Positions 25,483-35,192 of a DNA stretch of 64,000 nucleotides are shown in pieces. Where the stretch lies: positions 2,833,761 to 2,897,760 of the forward strand of contig NZ_LT985747.1 in assembly GCF_900289175.1 (NCBI RefSeq), given 5' to 3'. Made by a program: the position numbers and the translations under genes. Each line of letters starts with the position of its first letter. Position 1 is the stretch's first letter. The DNA is from Paenibacillus faecalis (lineage in GTDB: Bacteria > Bacillota > Bacilli > Paenibacillales > Paenibacillaceae). A model generated the notes under the pieces. The model was given only the letters and a program-made list of their open reading frames with translations, was not told the DNA's origin and made no database searches.

Positions 25483-27534
25483 CTAATCGATAAGATCCCC
25501 TTGAAAAAGCTGTTCCTTCTGCAAATACTCACGCAAAGGAGCATAGACCGGTGATGTCCAGAAGGAAGCATCGCCAACCAAAGCGGCAGCATCATCCCTT
25601 GCCTGCTCCACAACCTCAAAATCGGCAACCATGTCAGCCAGCCGGAACTCTGGCACCCCACTTTGCTTCGTACCAAAAAAGTCACCTGGTCCCCTTAAAT
25701 CGAGATCCCGCCGCGCCACCTCGAATCCGTCATCCGTTTCAGTCATCACCTGCATACGTTCCTGTCCCACCTCAGACTTCGGATCGGCTATAAGGATACA
25801 GTAAGAAGCGTGAGCTCCCCTACCTACCCTGCCGCGCAGCTGATGAAGCTGCGACAGGCCGAAACGGTCAGCATCCATAATAACCATCAATGTAGCATTG
25901 GGAACATCCACACCAACCTCGACAACCGTGGTGGAAACAAGCAGCTGAAGTTCGTTATTATAAAATCCGCGCATGACCTCATCCTTCTCGGACGGCGTCA
26001 TTCGACCGTGCAGCAAACCGATGCGGTATTTCGGAAAGGCCTGCTGCATCTGAACATGAAGATCGATCGCGTTCTGCACATCCAGCTTGTCAGATTCCTC
26101 AATCAACGGGCAGATCAGATAGGCCTGACGGCCCTGCTCCACTTCCCTGGATATAAATCCAAGCACGCGCTCCATCATATCATGCTTAACCCAATAGGTC
26201 GTAATCGGAATACGTCCCTTCGGTCTCTCAGACAAGGTTGAAATATCGATATCACCAAAAGCCGTAATCGCCAATGTCCGCGGAATCGGTGTAGCCGTCA
26301 TCGTCAGCACATCCGGATTGTATCCTTTCCGGCGCAGCACACTGCGCTGATTCACGCCGAAACGGTGCTGCTCATCCGTAACCACAAGACCCAGATCACG
26401 AAAATACACATCCTCCTGAATCAAGGCGTGAGTGCCGACAACGATGTCGGTCAATCCCATCTGAACCGAAGCAAGAAGATCCTTGCGTCTTTTTCCCGTT
26501 ACACTGCCTGTCAGAAGCCCTACAGTCACTCCAAACGGCTCAAACATCTTCTGCAAAGACCGCATATGCTGCTCAGCTAAAATTTCTGTGGGCACCATCA
26601 AAGCTCCCTGAAATCCTGATTTTACCGTAGTATACAAAATGATTGCGGCTACCACCGTTTTACCAGAGCCGACATCACCTTGAAGCAGCCGGTTCATACA
26701 ATACGGCGAACGCATATCATGCAAAATTTCAAGCTCCACCCTCTTCTGGGCATCCGTCAGCTCAAAAGGCAGACTCCTCACAAACTCCCTTATCGTTGAA
26801 TTGTCGGCAGTATGTACGATCCCATCCATCCGTTTGCGGTTAAGCGCGCGAAATGCCTGCATTTTCAACTGAAACATAAACAGCTCTTCATACACCATTC
26901 GCCTGCGGCCTTCCTGACCTTCTTTAGAATCGACCGGTTGATGGATGGTAGCGATCGCTTTCTTGCGCGGCATCAGATTATATTTTTGAAGAAGAGCAGG
27001 GGGAAGAATTTCTGGAATCATTTCCCCGTATTGGCTCAATGCTTGTCTGATCGTTTTTCGAATCCAGCCTTGCGTTATTTTTCCACCGACAGAATATACA
27101 GGCTGCAGCGTTCCACTTCGGTATGCCCCTTTATCCGGGAATTCGGATTCCGATACGGTCAGCTGCATACGTCTTTGATCCCATTTCCCCGTCAGCACGA
27201 TTTCACGTCCGGTAGTCAGCTGATCCTTAAGAAAATGACGGTTAAACCAAGTGGCGGTAAACATCCAGTTTTCAGCCAGCATTTTACACGATAAACGAGA
27301 TTTTCGTCCATACCTCTGCAGCACAGGAATACCTGTTATTTTTGCCTGTACTGTAATTTTGTCTCCGTCCTTCACCTCACTGAGCGAGCGGAGACGGTAA
27401 TCCTCATACCGGAACGGATAGTACTCCAATAAATCCTTCACCGTAGAGACGCCAAAGGCGTGAAGCTCCCCCTCTTTCAGGGCGCTCACGCCGTTTATCT
27501 GTCTTACGGATATTTGATCCAGATCGAGACTCAT
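25483..27534 (-). CDS. recG: ATP-dependent DNA helicase RecG
   Basis: About 683 residues, normal for RecG. The N-terminal wedge/OB domain contains LLEYYPFRYEDY and ITVQAKITG. The motor has LLQGDVGSGKTVVA (Walker A, near 285), VTDEQHRFGV (DEQH box), TMTATPIPRTL and QLRGRVGRG (motif VI). RecG remodels stalled forks and recombination intermediates. I start at MSLDLDQISV because an AGGA site sits just upstream (GGGGGAGGATT) and homologues begin there. An open frame 47 codons longer has no family character. It follows degV on the same strand with a 13-bp gap. Confidence 0.96.
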   Translation of the reverse strand: MSLDLDQISVRQINGVSALKEGELHAFGVSTVKDLLEYYPFRYEDYRLRSLSEVKDGDKITVQAKITGIPVLQRYGRKSRLSCKMLAENWMFTATWFNRHFLKDQLTTGREIVLTGKWDQRRMQLTVSESEFPDKGAYRSGTLQPVYSVGGKITQGWIRKTIRQALSQYGEMIPEILPPALLQKYNLMPRKKAIATIHQPVDSKEGQEGRRRMVYEELFMFQLKMQAFRALNRKRMDGIVHTADNSTIREFVRSLPFELTDAQKRVELEILHDMRSPYCMNRLLQGDVGSGKTVVAAIILYTTVKSGFQGALMVPTEILAEQHMRSLQKMFEPFGVTVGLLTGSVTGKRRKDLLASVQMGLTDIVVGTHALIQEDVYFRDLGLVVTDEQHRFGVNQRSVLRRKGYNPDVLTMTATPIPRTLAITAFGDIDISTLSERPKGRIPITTYWVKHDMMERVLGFISREVEQGRQAYLICPLIEESDKLDVQNAIDLHVQMQQAFPKYRIGLLHGRMTPSEKDEVMRGFYNNELQLLVSTTVVEVGVDVPNATLMVIMDADRFGLSQLHQLRGRVGRGAHASYCILIADPKSEVGQERMQVMTETDDGFEVARRDLDLRGPGDFFGTKQSGVPEFRLADMVADFEVVEQARDDAAALVGDASFWTSPVYAPLREYLQKEQLFQGDLID

Positions 27535-27547
27535 AATCCTCCCCCAA

Positions 27548-28405
27548 TCAAGCGGGCCAGATATACGCGGCAATGGTACCCGGTCCAACGTGACTGCCGA
27601 TGACGGGGCCGATGTCGGAAAAAACCGTTTCTTCCACCGTAAACACAGCAGATAACTGGTCCAAAAAATCATCAACCGAAGCCGGATCCGCCGTAGTGCC
27701 CACCGCTACTTTAACATTCGTAATGCCTGTTAGATCATTTTTAAACAGTTCAATCATTCTGGCAATTGCTTTTTTGCGGCCTCTTACTTTATCAACGGAA
27801 AAAATAATGCCTTCATCGTCAATGGACAGTATCGGTTTAATATTCAGCAATGTACCGAGTACAGCCGAGGCTTTACCAATCCGTCCACCTTTCTGCAAAT
27901 ATTCCAGTGTATCCACCAGAAAATACAGACGACGCTTGCTGCGAAGCTCTTCAGTAGAGGAGAGGATTTCTTCCACTGGCAAACCTTCAGCAGCCAGCTG
28001 GGCTGCATGAACAACAAACAACCCGAAGCCATAGGATGCAGATTTCGAATCCCACACCCTAATATCCGCCTTCCCCTCGATCAGGGAAGTAGCCAGCAAT
28101 GCTGACTGATAGGTACCGCTCATCCCGGAAGAAAGGTGCATCGACAGAATGGAGCAATCCGGGAACTCCTGACGAATGGAGTCATATACCTCTACAAAGT
28201 CAGCCGGAGATGGCTGCGAAGTTGTCGGCATCTGATCGGATTCGATAAGTCGTTTGTAAAACTCCTTGGCGCTAATTTCAATTCCATCAAGATAGGACTC
28301 ACTGCCGAATCGAACAGATAAAGGGACGATTCGTATGTCGTACTTCTTTACCAGGTCTGCCGGAATATCCGCTGTGCTGTCAGTGACAATAACGGTTTTC
28401 TTCAC
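27548..28405 (-). CDS. DegV family fatty-acid-binding protein (FakB-like)
   Basis: A 285-residue DegV protein. The N-terminal VIVTDSTADIP, the TSQPSPADFVEVY block, HLSSGMSGTYQSA and the C-terminal GPVIGSHVGPGTIA are all diagnostic. DegV/FakB proteins hold a fatty acid and present it to the kinase FakA, which phosphorylates it for phospholipid synthesis. The gene follows fakA, about 100 bp downstream on the same strand, which supports this pairing. Confidence 0.92.
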   Translation of the reverse strand: MKKTVIVTDSTADIPADLVKKYDIRIVPLSVRFGSESYLDGIEISAKEFYKRLIESDQMPTTSQPSPADFVEVYDSIRQEFPDCSILSMHLSSGMSGTYQSALLATSLIEGKADIRVWDSKSASYGFGLFVVHAAQLAAEGLPVEEILSSTEELRSKRRLYFLVDTLEYLQKGGRIGKASAVLGTLLNIKPILSIDDEGIIFSVDKVRGRKKAIARMIELFKNDLTGITNVKVAVGTTADPASVDDFLDQLSAVFTVEETVFSDIGPVIGSHVGPGTIAAYIWPA

Positions 28406-28507
28406 CGGGAACCCCTCCTACATAAAATAGCCATCAGTTGTTTGCTGATTTCCTAGATACATATTTCTCACAAAGCGTTTTTTCATGGCGACTATTGCGA
28501 CAAATAT

Positions 28508-30292
28508 TTAGGCCTCTACAGAGAACAGATAGGTATAAATCGGCTGTCCTCCAAAATGAACTTCCACTTCAGCATCCGGATAGTTATCCTCGAGCCAAGC
28601 GGTCAAGCCTTCTGTAATTTCTTCAGTTGCATCCTCACCCGTAAGAAGCGTGACGATTTCATCACCGGAGCCCAGCATTTTAGCAAGCAGCTCCTGACAT
28701 GCAGTTTGCAAATCTGGTGCTGCAGCTACGATTTTCGAATTTTGGATGCCGATATATTCTCCAGCCTTAATCTCAAGATCATCAATATTTGTATCCCGCA
28801 CAGCATAGGTTACCTGTCCGGATTGAACACGGGAAACCGCTTCAAGCATATTATCCGTATTCACTTCAACACTTTCATCTTCCTGAAATTCAAAAGCAGC
28901 TGCAATCCCTTGCGGAATTGTCTTGCTCGGAATAACCGTTACTTGACGCTCGCCTTCCAGGAGCTCTGCAGCCTGTTGTGCCGCAAGAACGATATTGGAG
29001 TTGTTCGGCAAAATAAAAATATGTTGCGCAGAAATAGACGTTATCGCATTTACAAAATCCTCTGTGCTCGGATTCATCGTTTGTCCGCCGGATAACACAA
29101 CATCTACACCCAAGCTTTTGAAAATATCTGAAATACCCTCGCCAGACGATACAGCGATGAAACCGTAAGGTGCCAGCTCATCCGCAGGAGGAACCGCCGG
29201 AGCCTCCGGTGCTTTGGATTCAGCCGGAATATCTGCAAACAACTCAGGCATCGGAGCAATGTCCATACCCGTCGATAGCAGGTCACGGTGCTGCTCACGC
29301 ATGTTCAAAATATGAATTTGCGTAATCTCGCCGTATAGCAGGGCCAGGTTCAGAACCTCGCCTGGAGCTTTCGAATGTACGTGCACTTTAATGGTCTCAT
29401 CATCAGCAATGACGATAATAGAATCACCATTAGCAGAAAGTGCTTTTCTAAATTTTTCCTCATCAAACACAGCAGATTGAGCATTGCCAAGCTTTCGGTT
29501 GATGAAAAACTCCATATCGTATAAATACTCGATATCTTCCGTCGAAAGTCTGGACTGTGCTGAAGCAGGAGCTTGTACCGTCGCTAGATCGGGATGAGTT
29601 ACGATATTAGCTTCCGCCGCTTCCCGGAAATCCGTCTGTCCTACGGAGGCAGAAGAAAGTTCTGAAGAGGAAGCATCATTTTTCAGCGCTCTTAAAAACC
29701 CTTCATAGATGTATACTAGTCCTTGTCCACCGGAATCCACAACACCTACTTGTTTCAAAACCGGCAGCAGTTCCGGAGTTTGGGCAAGAGCCTCCTTGGC
29801 TTTCAGCAGTACTTGCTCCATTAAATCCACGATATCGTTACTTCGGCGAGAATAATAAACAGCGTGCTTCGCTGCTTCCTTCGCTACCGTAAGAATCGTT
29901 CCCTCCACCGGTTTAACGACCGCTTTATAAGCGGTCTCTACACCCGTCTGAAGTGCAGCAGCAAACTGACTAGGGTTTAGCTCCGTATAAGGGGCTGCAT
30001 AACGGCTGAAGCCGCGAAACAATTGGGACAAAATAACCCCGGAGTTCCCCCGAGCCCCCATCAAAAGTCCTTTCGACAGCACGCCGGTGCTATGACCTAT
30101 CGACTCCGAATATTTATTTTTCAGTTCTGCCACACCTGCAGTCATCGTCAAATTCATGTTCGTTCCCGTGTCCCCATCCGGCACAGGAAAAACATTGAGC
30201 GAATTGACGTGCTCTGCATGCAGCTGCAGTTGTTCCGCTCCGGCTAGTACCATTGCGGTAAATTCTGTTCCATTCAAAGAACGCTTACTCAA
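28508..30292 (-). CDS. fakA: Fatty acid kinase FakA (YloV, DAK2 domain)
   Basis: A 594-residue protein. The N-terminal DAK2-type nucleotide domain contains LNVFPVPDGDTGTNMNLT near residue 30 and GARGNSGVILSQLFRG near 78. The middle and C-terminal parts (HVHSKAPGEVLNLAL, GGQTMNPSTEDFVNAI, ILPNNSNIVLAA, LLTGEDATEE) are the YloV arrangement. It phosphorylates FakB-bound fatty acids. It is the first gene of a leftward run with degV and recG, divergent from rpmB. The yloU gene that normally precedes it is absent here. Confidence 0.94.
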   Translation of the reverse strand: MSKRSLNGTEFTAMVLAGAEQLQLHAEHVNSLNVFPVPDGDTGTNMNLTMTAGVAELKNKYSESIGHSTGVLSKGLLMGARGNSGVILSQLFRGFSRYAAPYTELNPSQFAAALQTGVETAYKAVVKPVEGTILTVAKEAAKHAVYYSRRSNDIVDLMEQVLLKAKEALAQTPELLPVLKQVGVVDSGGQGLVYIYEGFLRALKNDASSSELSSASVGQTDFREAAEANIVTHPDLATVQAPASAQSRLSTEDIEYLYDMEFFINRKLGNAQSAVFDEEKFRKALSANGDSIIVIADDETIKVHVHSKAPGEVLNLALLYGEITQIHILNMREQHRDLLSTGMDIAPMPELFADIPAESKAPEAPAVPPADELAPYGFIAVSSGEGISDIFKSLGVDVVLSGGQTMNPSTEDFVNAITSISAQHIFILPNNSNIVLAAQQAAELLEGERQVTVIPSKTIPQGIAAAFEFQEDESVEVNTDNMLEAVSRVQSGQVTYAVRDTNIDDLEIKAGEYIGIQNSKIVAAAPDLQTACQELLAKMLGSGDEIVTLLTGEDATEEITEGLTAWLEDNYPDAEVEVHFGGQPIYTYLFSVEA

Positions 30293-30420
30293 TGAGAATT
30301 CCCCTTCCTGGCATAATGCAAATAACGCTTTAGTTGTATGTTTTGTTCTATTTCAGAGCTTATAACCGATCATCACCCGATTTATAAATAAACATGCTAT
30401 GATTATATAAAATTCGTTAC

Positions 30421-30521
30421 AACGTCGGTGATGGCAGGCATTTCATCTTTCGAGCCTTTCGGCAACTGTCCATGCTTAAGCGAGGGACATGCCGATCAGC
30501 CCACCGTATTTCTCGGAAATA
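30421..30521. ncRNA. Possible structured RNA of unknown class
   Basis: The plus strand can form a nested fold: outer stem CGGTG/CACCG (30426-30430 with 30502-30506), GGCAT/ATGCC (30437-30441 with 30489-30493), a small GCC-TTTC-GGC hairpin (30454-30463) and TGTCC/GGACA (30467-30471 with 30485-30489). A further hairpin TATTTCTCGGAAATA follows. It fits none of the riboswitch classes I checked by eye. No clear promoter reads into it, and the rpmB promoter lies after it. The fold was made by hand, so confidence is low. Confidence 0.3.
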
Positions 30522-30580
30522 TTATGGACTAAACAACATTGTACTATAAGAGGAAAGAGAAATAAATGTTTTTAAGATAG

Positions 30581-30610
30581 TTGACGCAGCAAATTTTACT
30601 GTGATATTAT
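30581..30610 (+). promoter_or_regulatory. Promoter of rpmB
   Basis: TTGACG (30581-30586), an 18-bp spacer and TATTAT (30605-30610), about 50 bp upstream of the rpmB start. Confidence 0.65.
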
Positions 30611-30658
30611 ATTTAGGTATTGTTTTATACAGGGTTATGAAACAGGGAGGTGTAATCT

Positions 30659-30847
30659 ATGTCTCGCAAATGTTATGTAACAGGTAAAAAACCAGGAAGA
30701 GGAAACAATGTTTCTCACGCTAACAACCACAACAAGCGTTCTTGGGGTGTAAACGTTCAGAAGGTTCGCATCCTGGTAGACGGCAAACCAAAACGTGTAT
30801 ACGTAAGCACTCGGGCTTTGAAATCCGGTAAAGTGACTCGCGTATAA
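30659..30847 (+). CDS. rpmB: 50S ribosomal protein L28
   Basis: The 62-residue product matches L28 throughout: [30 protein letters not shown] and the C-terminal [16 protein letters not shown]. Only one cysteine is present, so this is the zinc-free form. The start follows AGGGAGG. Divergent from fakA, next to spoVM as in Bacillus. Confidence 0.97.
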   Translation: MSRKCYVTGKKPGRGNNVSHANNHNKRSWGVNVQKVRILVDGKPKRVYVSTRALKSGKVTRV

Positions 30848-31154
30848 TCGATCAATGCCTATACAAGCAGAAACAATGACGTCGTCCTGAAGGACGATGG
30901 CATTTCTGCGAGAAATATAAGTCGAGTATCAAGTGAATATCATACTTTCTTATATTTATGAAAACTTTCTTAATCTCTAGCGTTCTATGGAGCTGCCCGG
31001 GACAAGGAAGTTTTTCTTTCGTTTAAATACATACGATTAAACAAAAAGCACCCTGAACGCCAGCAGGTGCTTTTTTTAATGCCTCTTTTCCGGTACAGTC
31101 ACATTTAGCTTTTTCCGCCCCGGACGAAAGGTTTTGTGATGTCGCAACAGGCTG
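30848..31154. other. Intergenic region rpmB-spoVM
   Basis: No gene is seen. A long imperfect hairpin (30868-30909; GCAGAAA/TTTCTGC outside, GTCGTCC/GGACGAT inside) follows rpmB without a T-run and may stabilise its mRNA. A true terminator lies at 31043-31077. Confidence 0.5.
31043..31077 (+). terminator. Terminator of rpmB, probably bidirectional
   Basis: AAAAAGCACC (31043-31052) and GGTGCTTTTT (31066-31075) with seven T's on the plus strand. Five A's before the stem would also serve spoVM on the minus strand. Confidence 0.8.
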
Positions 31155-31235
31155 TCAGCCTTTATGAAACGTGTTCAAAATGGCCTTCACAAAACCTCCT
31201 AGAAACTTCGGCAGCTTAAATGTATAAAATTTCAT
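31155..31235 (-). CDS. spoVM: Stage V sporulation protein M (spore-coat anchor peptide)
   Basis: A 26-codon gene. The peptide starts MKFYTFKLPKFLGG and ends NTFHKG. B. subtilis SpoVM starts MKFYTIKLPKFLGG and has the same length. SpoVM is an amphipathic helix that recognises the convex forespore membrane, anchors SpoIVA and is also linked to FtsH. The ribosome-binding site GGGGAGGGTGAG is strong. Its place between rpe/rsgA and rpmB is the Bacillus position. A weak sigma-E-like pattern (GCATAAA ... CATGAGAAT) lies upstream, but I cannot confirm it. Confidence 0.93.
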   Translation of the reverse strand: MKFYTFKLPKFLGGFVKAILNTFHKG

Positions 31236-31309
31236 GTCTCACCCTCCCCATCATTCTCATGCCTTCCAAGTTATTTTATGCACTAAGCCCATAGATGTGT
31301 GAACACGAA

Positions 31310-31345
31310 CAAAAAAGGCTACATGAGAACCCAGCTCATGTAACC
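31310..31345 (-). terminator. Terminator of the rpe operon
   Basis: On the minus strand GGTTACATGAG (31345-31335) pairs with CTCATGTAGCC (31327-31317) in an 11-bp stem, followed by T's. It separates rpe from spoVM. Confidence 0.8.
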
Positions 31346-31397
31346 ATGTTTATGCGGGAAAGCCCCGCCCTATGCATACAGCCCACAGACTTACAGC

Positions 31398-32057
31398 TTA
31401 GAACTGAGTGCTTTTGCGAATCTCCGCAATCGCAGCCGCACGATCCGGTTTTCCAAAGACAGCGCTTCCTGCCACAAGTATATCCGCGCCAGCTTCCACT
31501 ACAAGCGGAGCCGTTTCAGCAGTTATACCGCCGTCTACCTCGATATGAATGTCCGGATTTGGGGAATTTTGAATCCACTCTCTCAGTTGCTTGATTTTGT
31601 TTACGGTATGCTTGATGAAAGCCTGTCCGCCAAATCCGGGGTTAACCGTCATCACGAGCACCATATCAAGATCAGGAAGCATTTCCTCCAGAACATTCGC
31701 AGGAGTACCCGGGTTTATAGCGACACCTGCCTTAACACCATGCTCTTTAATCAGATGAACAACACGGTGAAGATGCATACAGGTTTCGGCATGAACGGTA
31801 ATATAATCGGCTCCGGCCAAGGCAAAATCAGCAACATACCTTTCCGGCTCCTCGATCATCAAGTGCACATCCAGCGGCAGCGTAGTGTGGGGTCTGATCG
31901 CTTGAACGATCGGCGGTCCGAGTGTAATATTTGGCACAAAATGACCGTCCATCACATCGACATGAATCCAGTCTGCTCCTCCCGCCTGTACATCTGCAAT
32001 TTCCTCACCCAACTTAGCAAAATCCGCCGAAAGTATGGATGGCGCTATTTTAATCAT
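31398..32057 (-). CDS. rpe: Ribulose-phosphate 3-epimerase
   Basis: The 219-residue TIM-barrel protein has [19 protein letters not shown], the metal/active-site [38 protein letters not shown] and the final catalytic Asp in IEVDGGI. It interconverts ribulose 5-phosphate and xylulose 5-phosphate in the pentose phosphate pathway. It follows rsgA by four bases. In Bacillus thiN lies between rpe and spoVM; it is absent here. Confidence 0.96.
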   Translation of the reverse strand: MIKIAPSILSADFAKLGEEIADVQAGGADWIHVDVMDGHFVPNITLGPPIVQAIRPHTTLPLDVHLMIEEPERYVADFALAGADYITVHAETCMHLHRVVHLIKEHGVKAGVAINPGTPANVLEEMLPDLDMVLVMTVNPGFGGQAFIKHTVNKIKQLREWIQNSPNPDIHIEVDGGITAETAPLVVEAGADILVAGSAVFGKPDRAAAIAEIRKSTQF

Positions 32058-32061
32058 AACG

Positions 32062-32970
32062 TTAGTACCTCCGCTTCTTGTCTTTCATTTCTGTAAAAAA
32101 TTCCACATAATGCTCATATCGGCTGTCTGCGATCTCTCCATTTTCCTTGGCTTGAATGACCTGACAACCAGGTTCGTGTATATGGCTGCAACCCCTGAAT
32201 TTGCAGTTATCGGCATAGGGTATAAACTCTCTGAAACAGCCGGATAACTCCTCGATCCCCAACTCAACAAAATCCAGTTGGCTGAATCCCGGTGTATCAG
32301 CGACAAAGCCTCCGTTATCCAGTTCAATCAGCTCGACATGTCTTGTCGTATGGCGCCCGCGACCAAGCCGTATACTAATCTCACTTGTCTCCAGAGACAA
32401 GCCAGGCATCAATGCATTGAGCAAAGAAGATTTACCCACACCCGATTGACCAGAAAACACACTGATTTGCCCTGCCAGCAGCTCCTTCACATCCTCAATA
32501 CCTATTCCCTCAAGCGCGCTCGTTACGACTACCTCGTAACCGATCTTCCCATATATACGCTTTACTTCTTCTATAGAGTCAGCGGAATCATCAGCAAGAT
32601 CTTGCTTCGTCAAGCAGATGAGAGCCTTCAAATTGGAATGCTCAATATGTACGAGGAACTTATCCAGGAGCAGCAAGTTCATATCCGGCTCTTTTACAGA
32701 AAAAAGTAGAACAGCCTGATGAACATTCGCAACCGGAGGACGTATTAATTGGGAAGACCGCGGAAGAATTTCTTCCACGGTCCCCTCCCCGTTCTCGGTC
32801 AAAGAGTAAAGTACACGATCCCCGACAAGCGGAGAAACACCTCTTTTTTTGAAAATTCCGCGGGCTCTGCATTGAACCGATGGGTCTTCCCCGGATACAA
32901 CATCGCCTTCTCTAAGTGGCTTCACATAGTAATATCCGCTTAACGCCTTGACAATCAGTCCTTCATGCAT
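32062..32970 (-). CDS. rsgA: Small ribosomal subunit biogenesis GTPase RsgA
   Basis: A 302-residue circularly permuted GTPase. The N-terminal OB domain ([14 protein letters not shown]) precedes the G domain in permuted order: LICLTKQDL (G4), then [14 protein letters not shown] (G1), then [10 protein letters not shown] (G3). The C-terminal zinc-binding block is [14 protein letters not shown]. It checks late 30S assembly. PrkC/PrpC lie directly upstream, and RsgA is a reported PrkC substrate in Bacillus, so grouping is meaningful. Confidence 0.95.
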   Translation of the reverse strand: MHEGLIVKALSGYYYVKPLREGDVVSGEDPSVQCRARGIFKKRGVSPLVGDRVLYSLTENGEGTVEEILPRSSQLIRPPVANVHQAVLLFSVKEPDMNLLLLDKFLVHIEHSNLKALICLTKQDLADDSADSIEEVKRIYGKIGYEVVVTSALEGIGIEDVKELLAGQISVFSGQSGVGKSSLLNALMPGLSLETSEISIRLGRGRHTTRHVELIELDNGGFVADTPGFSQLDFVELGIEELSGCFREFIPYADNCKFRGCSHIHEPGCQVIQAKENGEIADSRYEHYVEFFTEMKDKKRRY

Positions 32971-33029
32971 ACGCAGGCCTCACTTTCGATCATTTAGTGT
33001 AAGCTTTTTGCCTTACCCGTTCTACGGGG

Positions 33030-35192
33030 TCAATTATCATCTTTCCATGAATGCTTTTTATTATCGCCTTTACGCTTACCCTCATTGGATGAATCTGAAT
33101 CCTCATTACGCTCGCTCTCATCCTCTTCAGGCTCCCCATCGCCATCTTGCTGCGGAGGCTCTGTGGAAGCAGGAACTTCAGGCTCCGGCGGCGCTTCAAT
33201 TTGAGGCTGAGGCACTGTGCCATTCTTCGCATCAGTATACAGCACAATATACGTTTCCAGCGCCCTACCATCACGGTAAATTTCTACCGATCCATTTTTC
33301 TCAGGGGCCAGAAGGAGCTTCACCGGAATAATCTCGGTAGTCGTAATCGTGCGGCTCTCCCCTTCACGCTTGTCGCCTAATGCATCAGAGTAAACGATAC
33401 GAATCTGACTCTTTTCTCCCTCACGACTAGGAGCAACAGGTACATTAAACGTGTAGTTTATAGCTTCCGGAGGATAGCCTGAACTTACTTTCAGATCTAT
33501 CTTCGTTCCCGGCTCCGCAATCTCGTTAGGCTGGTAAGGCCACTGCTCGATAACCTTGCCTTTTTCTACAGTAAAGCTTGACATATCCTCCACCGAACCG
33601 ATCTCAAGACCCTTCTCTTTGATCAGACTTTCCGCCTGACTGCGGGTTTGACCAATCAGATTAGGCATAGTTATAGACTGCTTGCCTTTACTTACAACAA
33701 GTCTTACTTGCGTTACATCCGGATCGAATTCCTCACCACTTTCCGGCCATTGGGAAATGATCTGCCCTTCCGGTATACTGTCATGGTTCTCATATTTTAC
33801 ATCAATGCGGTCCTCGTCTACCTTCTGAACCTTGAGCAGCTTGATCGCTTCTTCAAGCGTTTTTCCGTTTCTCAGATCCGGCATTGTACTGAGCGGCTTG
33901 ACATCTCCAACCGTTAAAATGATATCCGCACCTTTTTTGACAACCGTTCCTTCGGTCCTGCTCTGTTTAAATACGATGCCTTCGTCAACACCTTGCTTAT
34001 AGACCCGGCTTACTTCTTTTACCACGAGGCCTAAATCCTCCAGCTCCTTAACAGCCACCTCTTCCGGCTTATCCACAACGTTAGGAACCGTCACCTCAGG
34101 TACAACCAGCATATTATTCACATAAATAACTACACCCGTAAGGATTGCCAGAAACAAAAGGATCGAACCGACGATGAGCGCTTGCTTTTTCCGTTTTTTC
34201 TTCTTATTTCCTTCATGGACTTCTTCTTCATCCGTAACTTCATTCATCGTATCATGGACAGGCACTGCTGCAGTATAATCATCACGATCATCCGACTGCA
34301 TCGTTTTAAGAGCCGGCATAATTCGTGTCTGATCCTCATCATCATCGAATTCTATCTTGGGCTCATCACGCCGATCAGGCAGCAGACAAGTTTCCAAATC
34401 CTGCATCATTTCCTCAGCAGATTGATAACGCTCATGCGGATTTTTGCGCATCGATTTCAAAATAATGTTCTCTACGCTTTGAGGAATAAGCGGGTTTACT
34501 TCTTTAGGCTCGTCAAATTCCTCCTGAAGATGCTTGAGCGCCACACTGATCGGACTTTCTCCAAGGAAAGGAAGACGGCCCGTCAGCATTTGATACAATA
34601 CGATACCAAGAGAATATAAATCTGACTTTTCTCCGGTAGTTACACCCTTGGCATGCTCAGGTGAAAAATAATGCACAGAGCCAACGACAGATCCAGTCTG
34701 GGTAATCGTCGTGGAAGTAACAGCTCGGGCAATGCCGAAATCAGTTACTTTCACACGCCCGTTACGCCCGATTAAAATGTTATGCGGCTTAATATCACGG
34801 TGTATGATCTGATTATGATGGGCATGATCAAGCGCATCACAAATTTGTGAAGCAATGCGTACCGCTTCATCAACCTGAAGCGGTGCTCTTTCTTTAATGA
34901 TCTCGTTAAGGTTATGGCCCTCAATAAATTCCATGACGATATAGTGAGTTTCATCCTCTTGGCCTACATCATAAATACTAACTACATTCGGATGCGACAA
35001 GGATGCCGCAGATTGCGCCTCACGCCTAAAGCGCCGGATAAATTCCTCGTCGTGCACAAACTGCTGTCGCAGCACTTTGATCGCTACGTATCGATTTAAT
35101 AAGATATCCTGAGCCTTATAAACCAGCGCCATTCCACCGCCGCCGACTCGCTCTATGATCTTGTAACGACCAGCCAATTCATGTCCGATCAT
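33030..35192 (-). CDS. prkC: PASTA-domain Ser/Thr protein kinase PrkC
   Basis: About 720 residues. The kinase domain occupies residues ~8-270 (GGGGMALVYKA loop, VAIKVL lysine, HRDIKPHNIL catalytic loop, VTDFGIARA). One membrane segment lies near 348-368 (ALIVGSILLFLAILTGVVIY). Three extracellular PASTA repeats follow (starting VPNVVDKPEE, MPDLRNGKTL and MPNLIGQTRS), then a further folded segment and an unusual acidic tail ending in lysine-rich GKRKGDNKKHSWKDDN. PASTA domains sense muropeptides or lipid II and trigger germination or wall-stress signalling. The ATG overlaps the prpC stop (ATGA) and follows AAAGGAG. Confidence 0.95.
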   Translation of the reverse strand: MIGHELAGRYKIIERVGGGGMALVYKAQDILLNRYVAIKVLRQQFVHDEEFIRRFRREAQSAASLSHPNVVSIYDVGQEDETHYIVMEFIEGHNLNEIIKERAPLQVDEAVRIASQICDALDHAHHNQIIHRDIKPHNILIGRNGRVKVTDFGIARAVTSTTITQTGSVVGSVHYFSPEHAKGVTTGEKSDLYSLGIVLYQMLTGRLPFLGESPISVALKHLQEEFDEPKEVNPLIPQSVENIILKSMRKNPHERYQSAEEMMQDLETCLLPDRRDEPKIEFDDDEDQTRIMPALKTMQSDDRDDYTAAVPVHDTMNEVTDEEEVHEGNKKKKRKKQALIVGSILLFLAILTGVVIYVNNMLVVPEVTVPNVVDKPEEVAVKELEDLGLVVKEVSRVYKQGVDEGIVFKQSRTEGTVVKKGADIILTVGDVKPLSTMPDLRNGKTLEEAIKLLKVQKVDEDRIDVKYENHDSIPEGQIISQWPESGEEFDPDVTQVRLVVSKGKQSITMPNLIGQTRSQAESLIKEKGLEIGSVEDMSSFTVEKGKVIEQWPYQPNEIAEPGTKIDLKVSSGYPPEAINYTFNVPVAPSREGEKSQIRIVYSDALGDKREGESRTITTTEIIPVKLLLAPEKNGSVEIYRDGRALETYIVLYTDAKNGTVPQPQIEAPPEPEVPASTEPPQQDGDGEPEEDESERNEDSDSSNEGKRKGDNKKHSWKDDN

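Noticed and set aside
27535..27675. N-terminal extension of RecG by 47 codons
   Set aside because: The extra residues overlap the degV end and lack family similarity; a good start with AGGA lies at 27534.
30421..30521. Known riboswitch class (fluoride, ZTP, c-di-GMP, SAM, TPP) at this site
   Set aside because: Each class was compared by eye, and the conserved core bases do not match. It is kept only as an unassigned fold.
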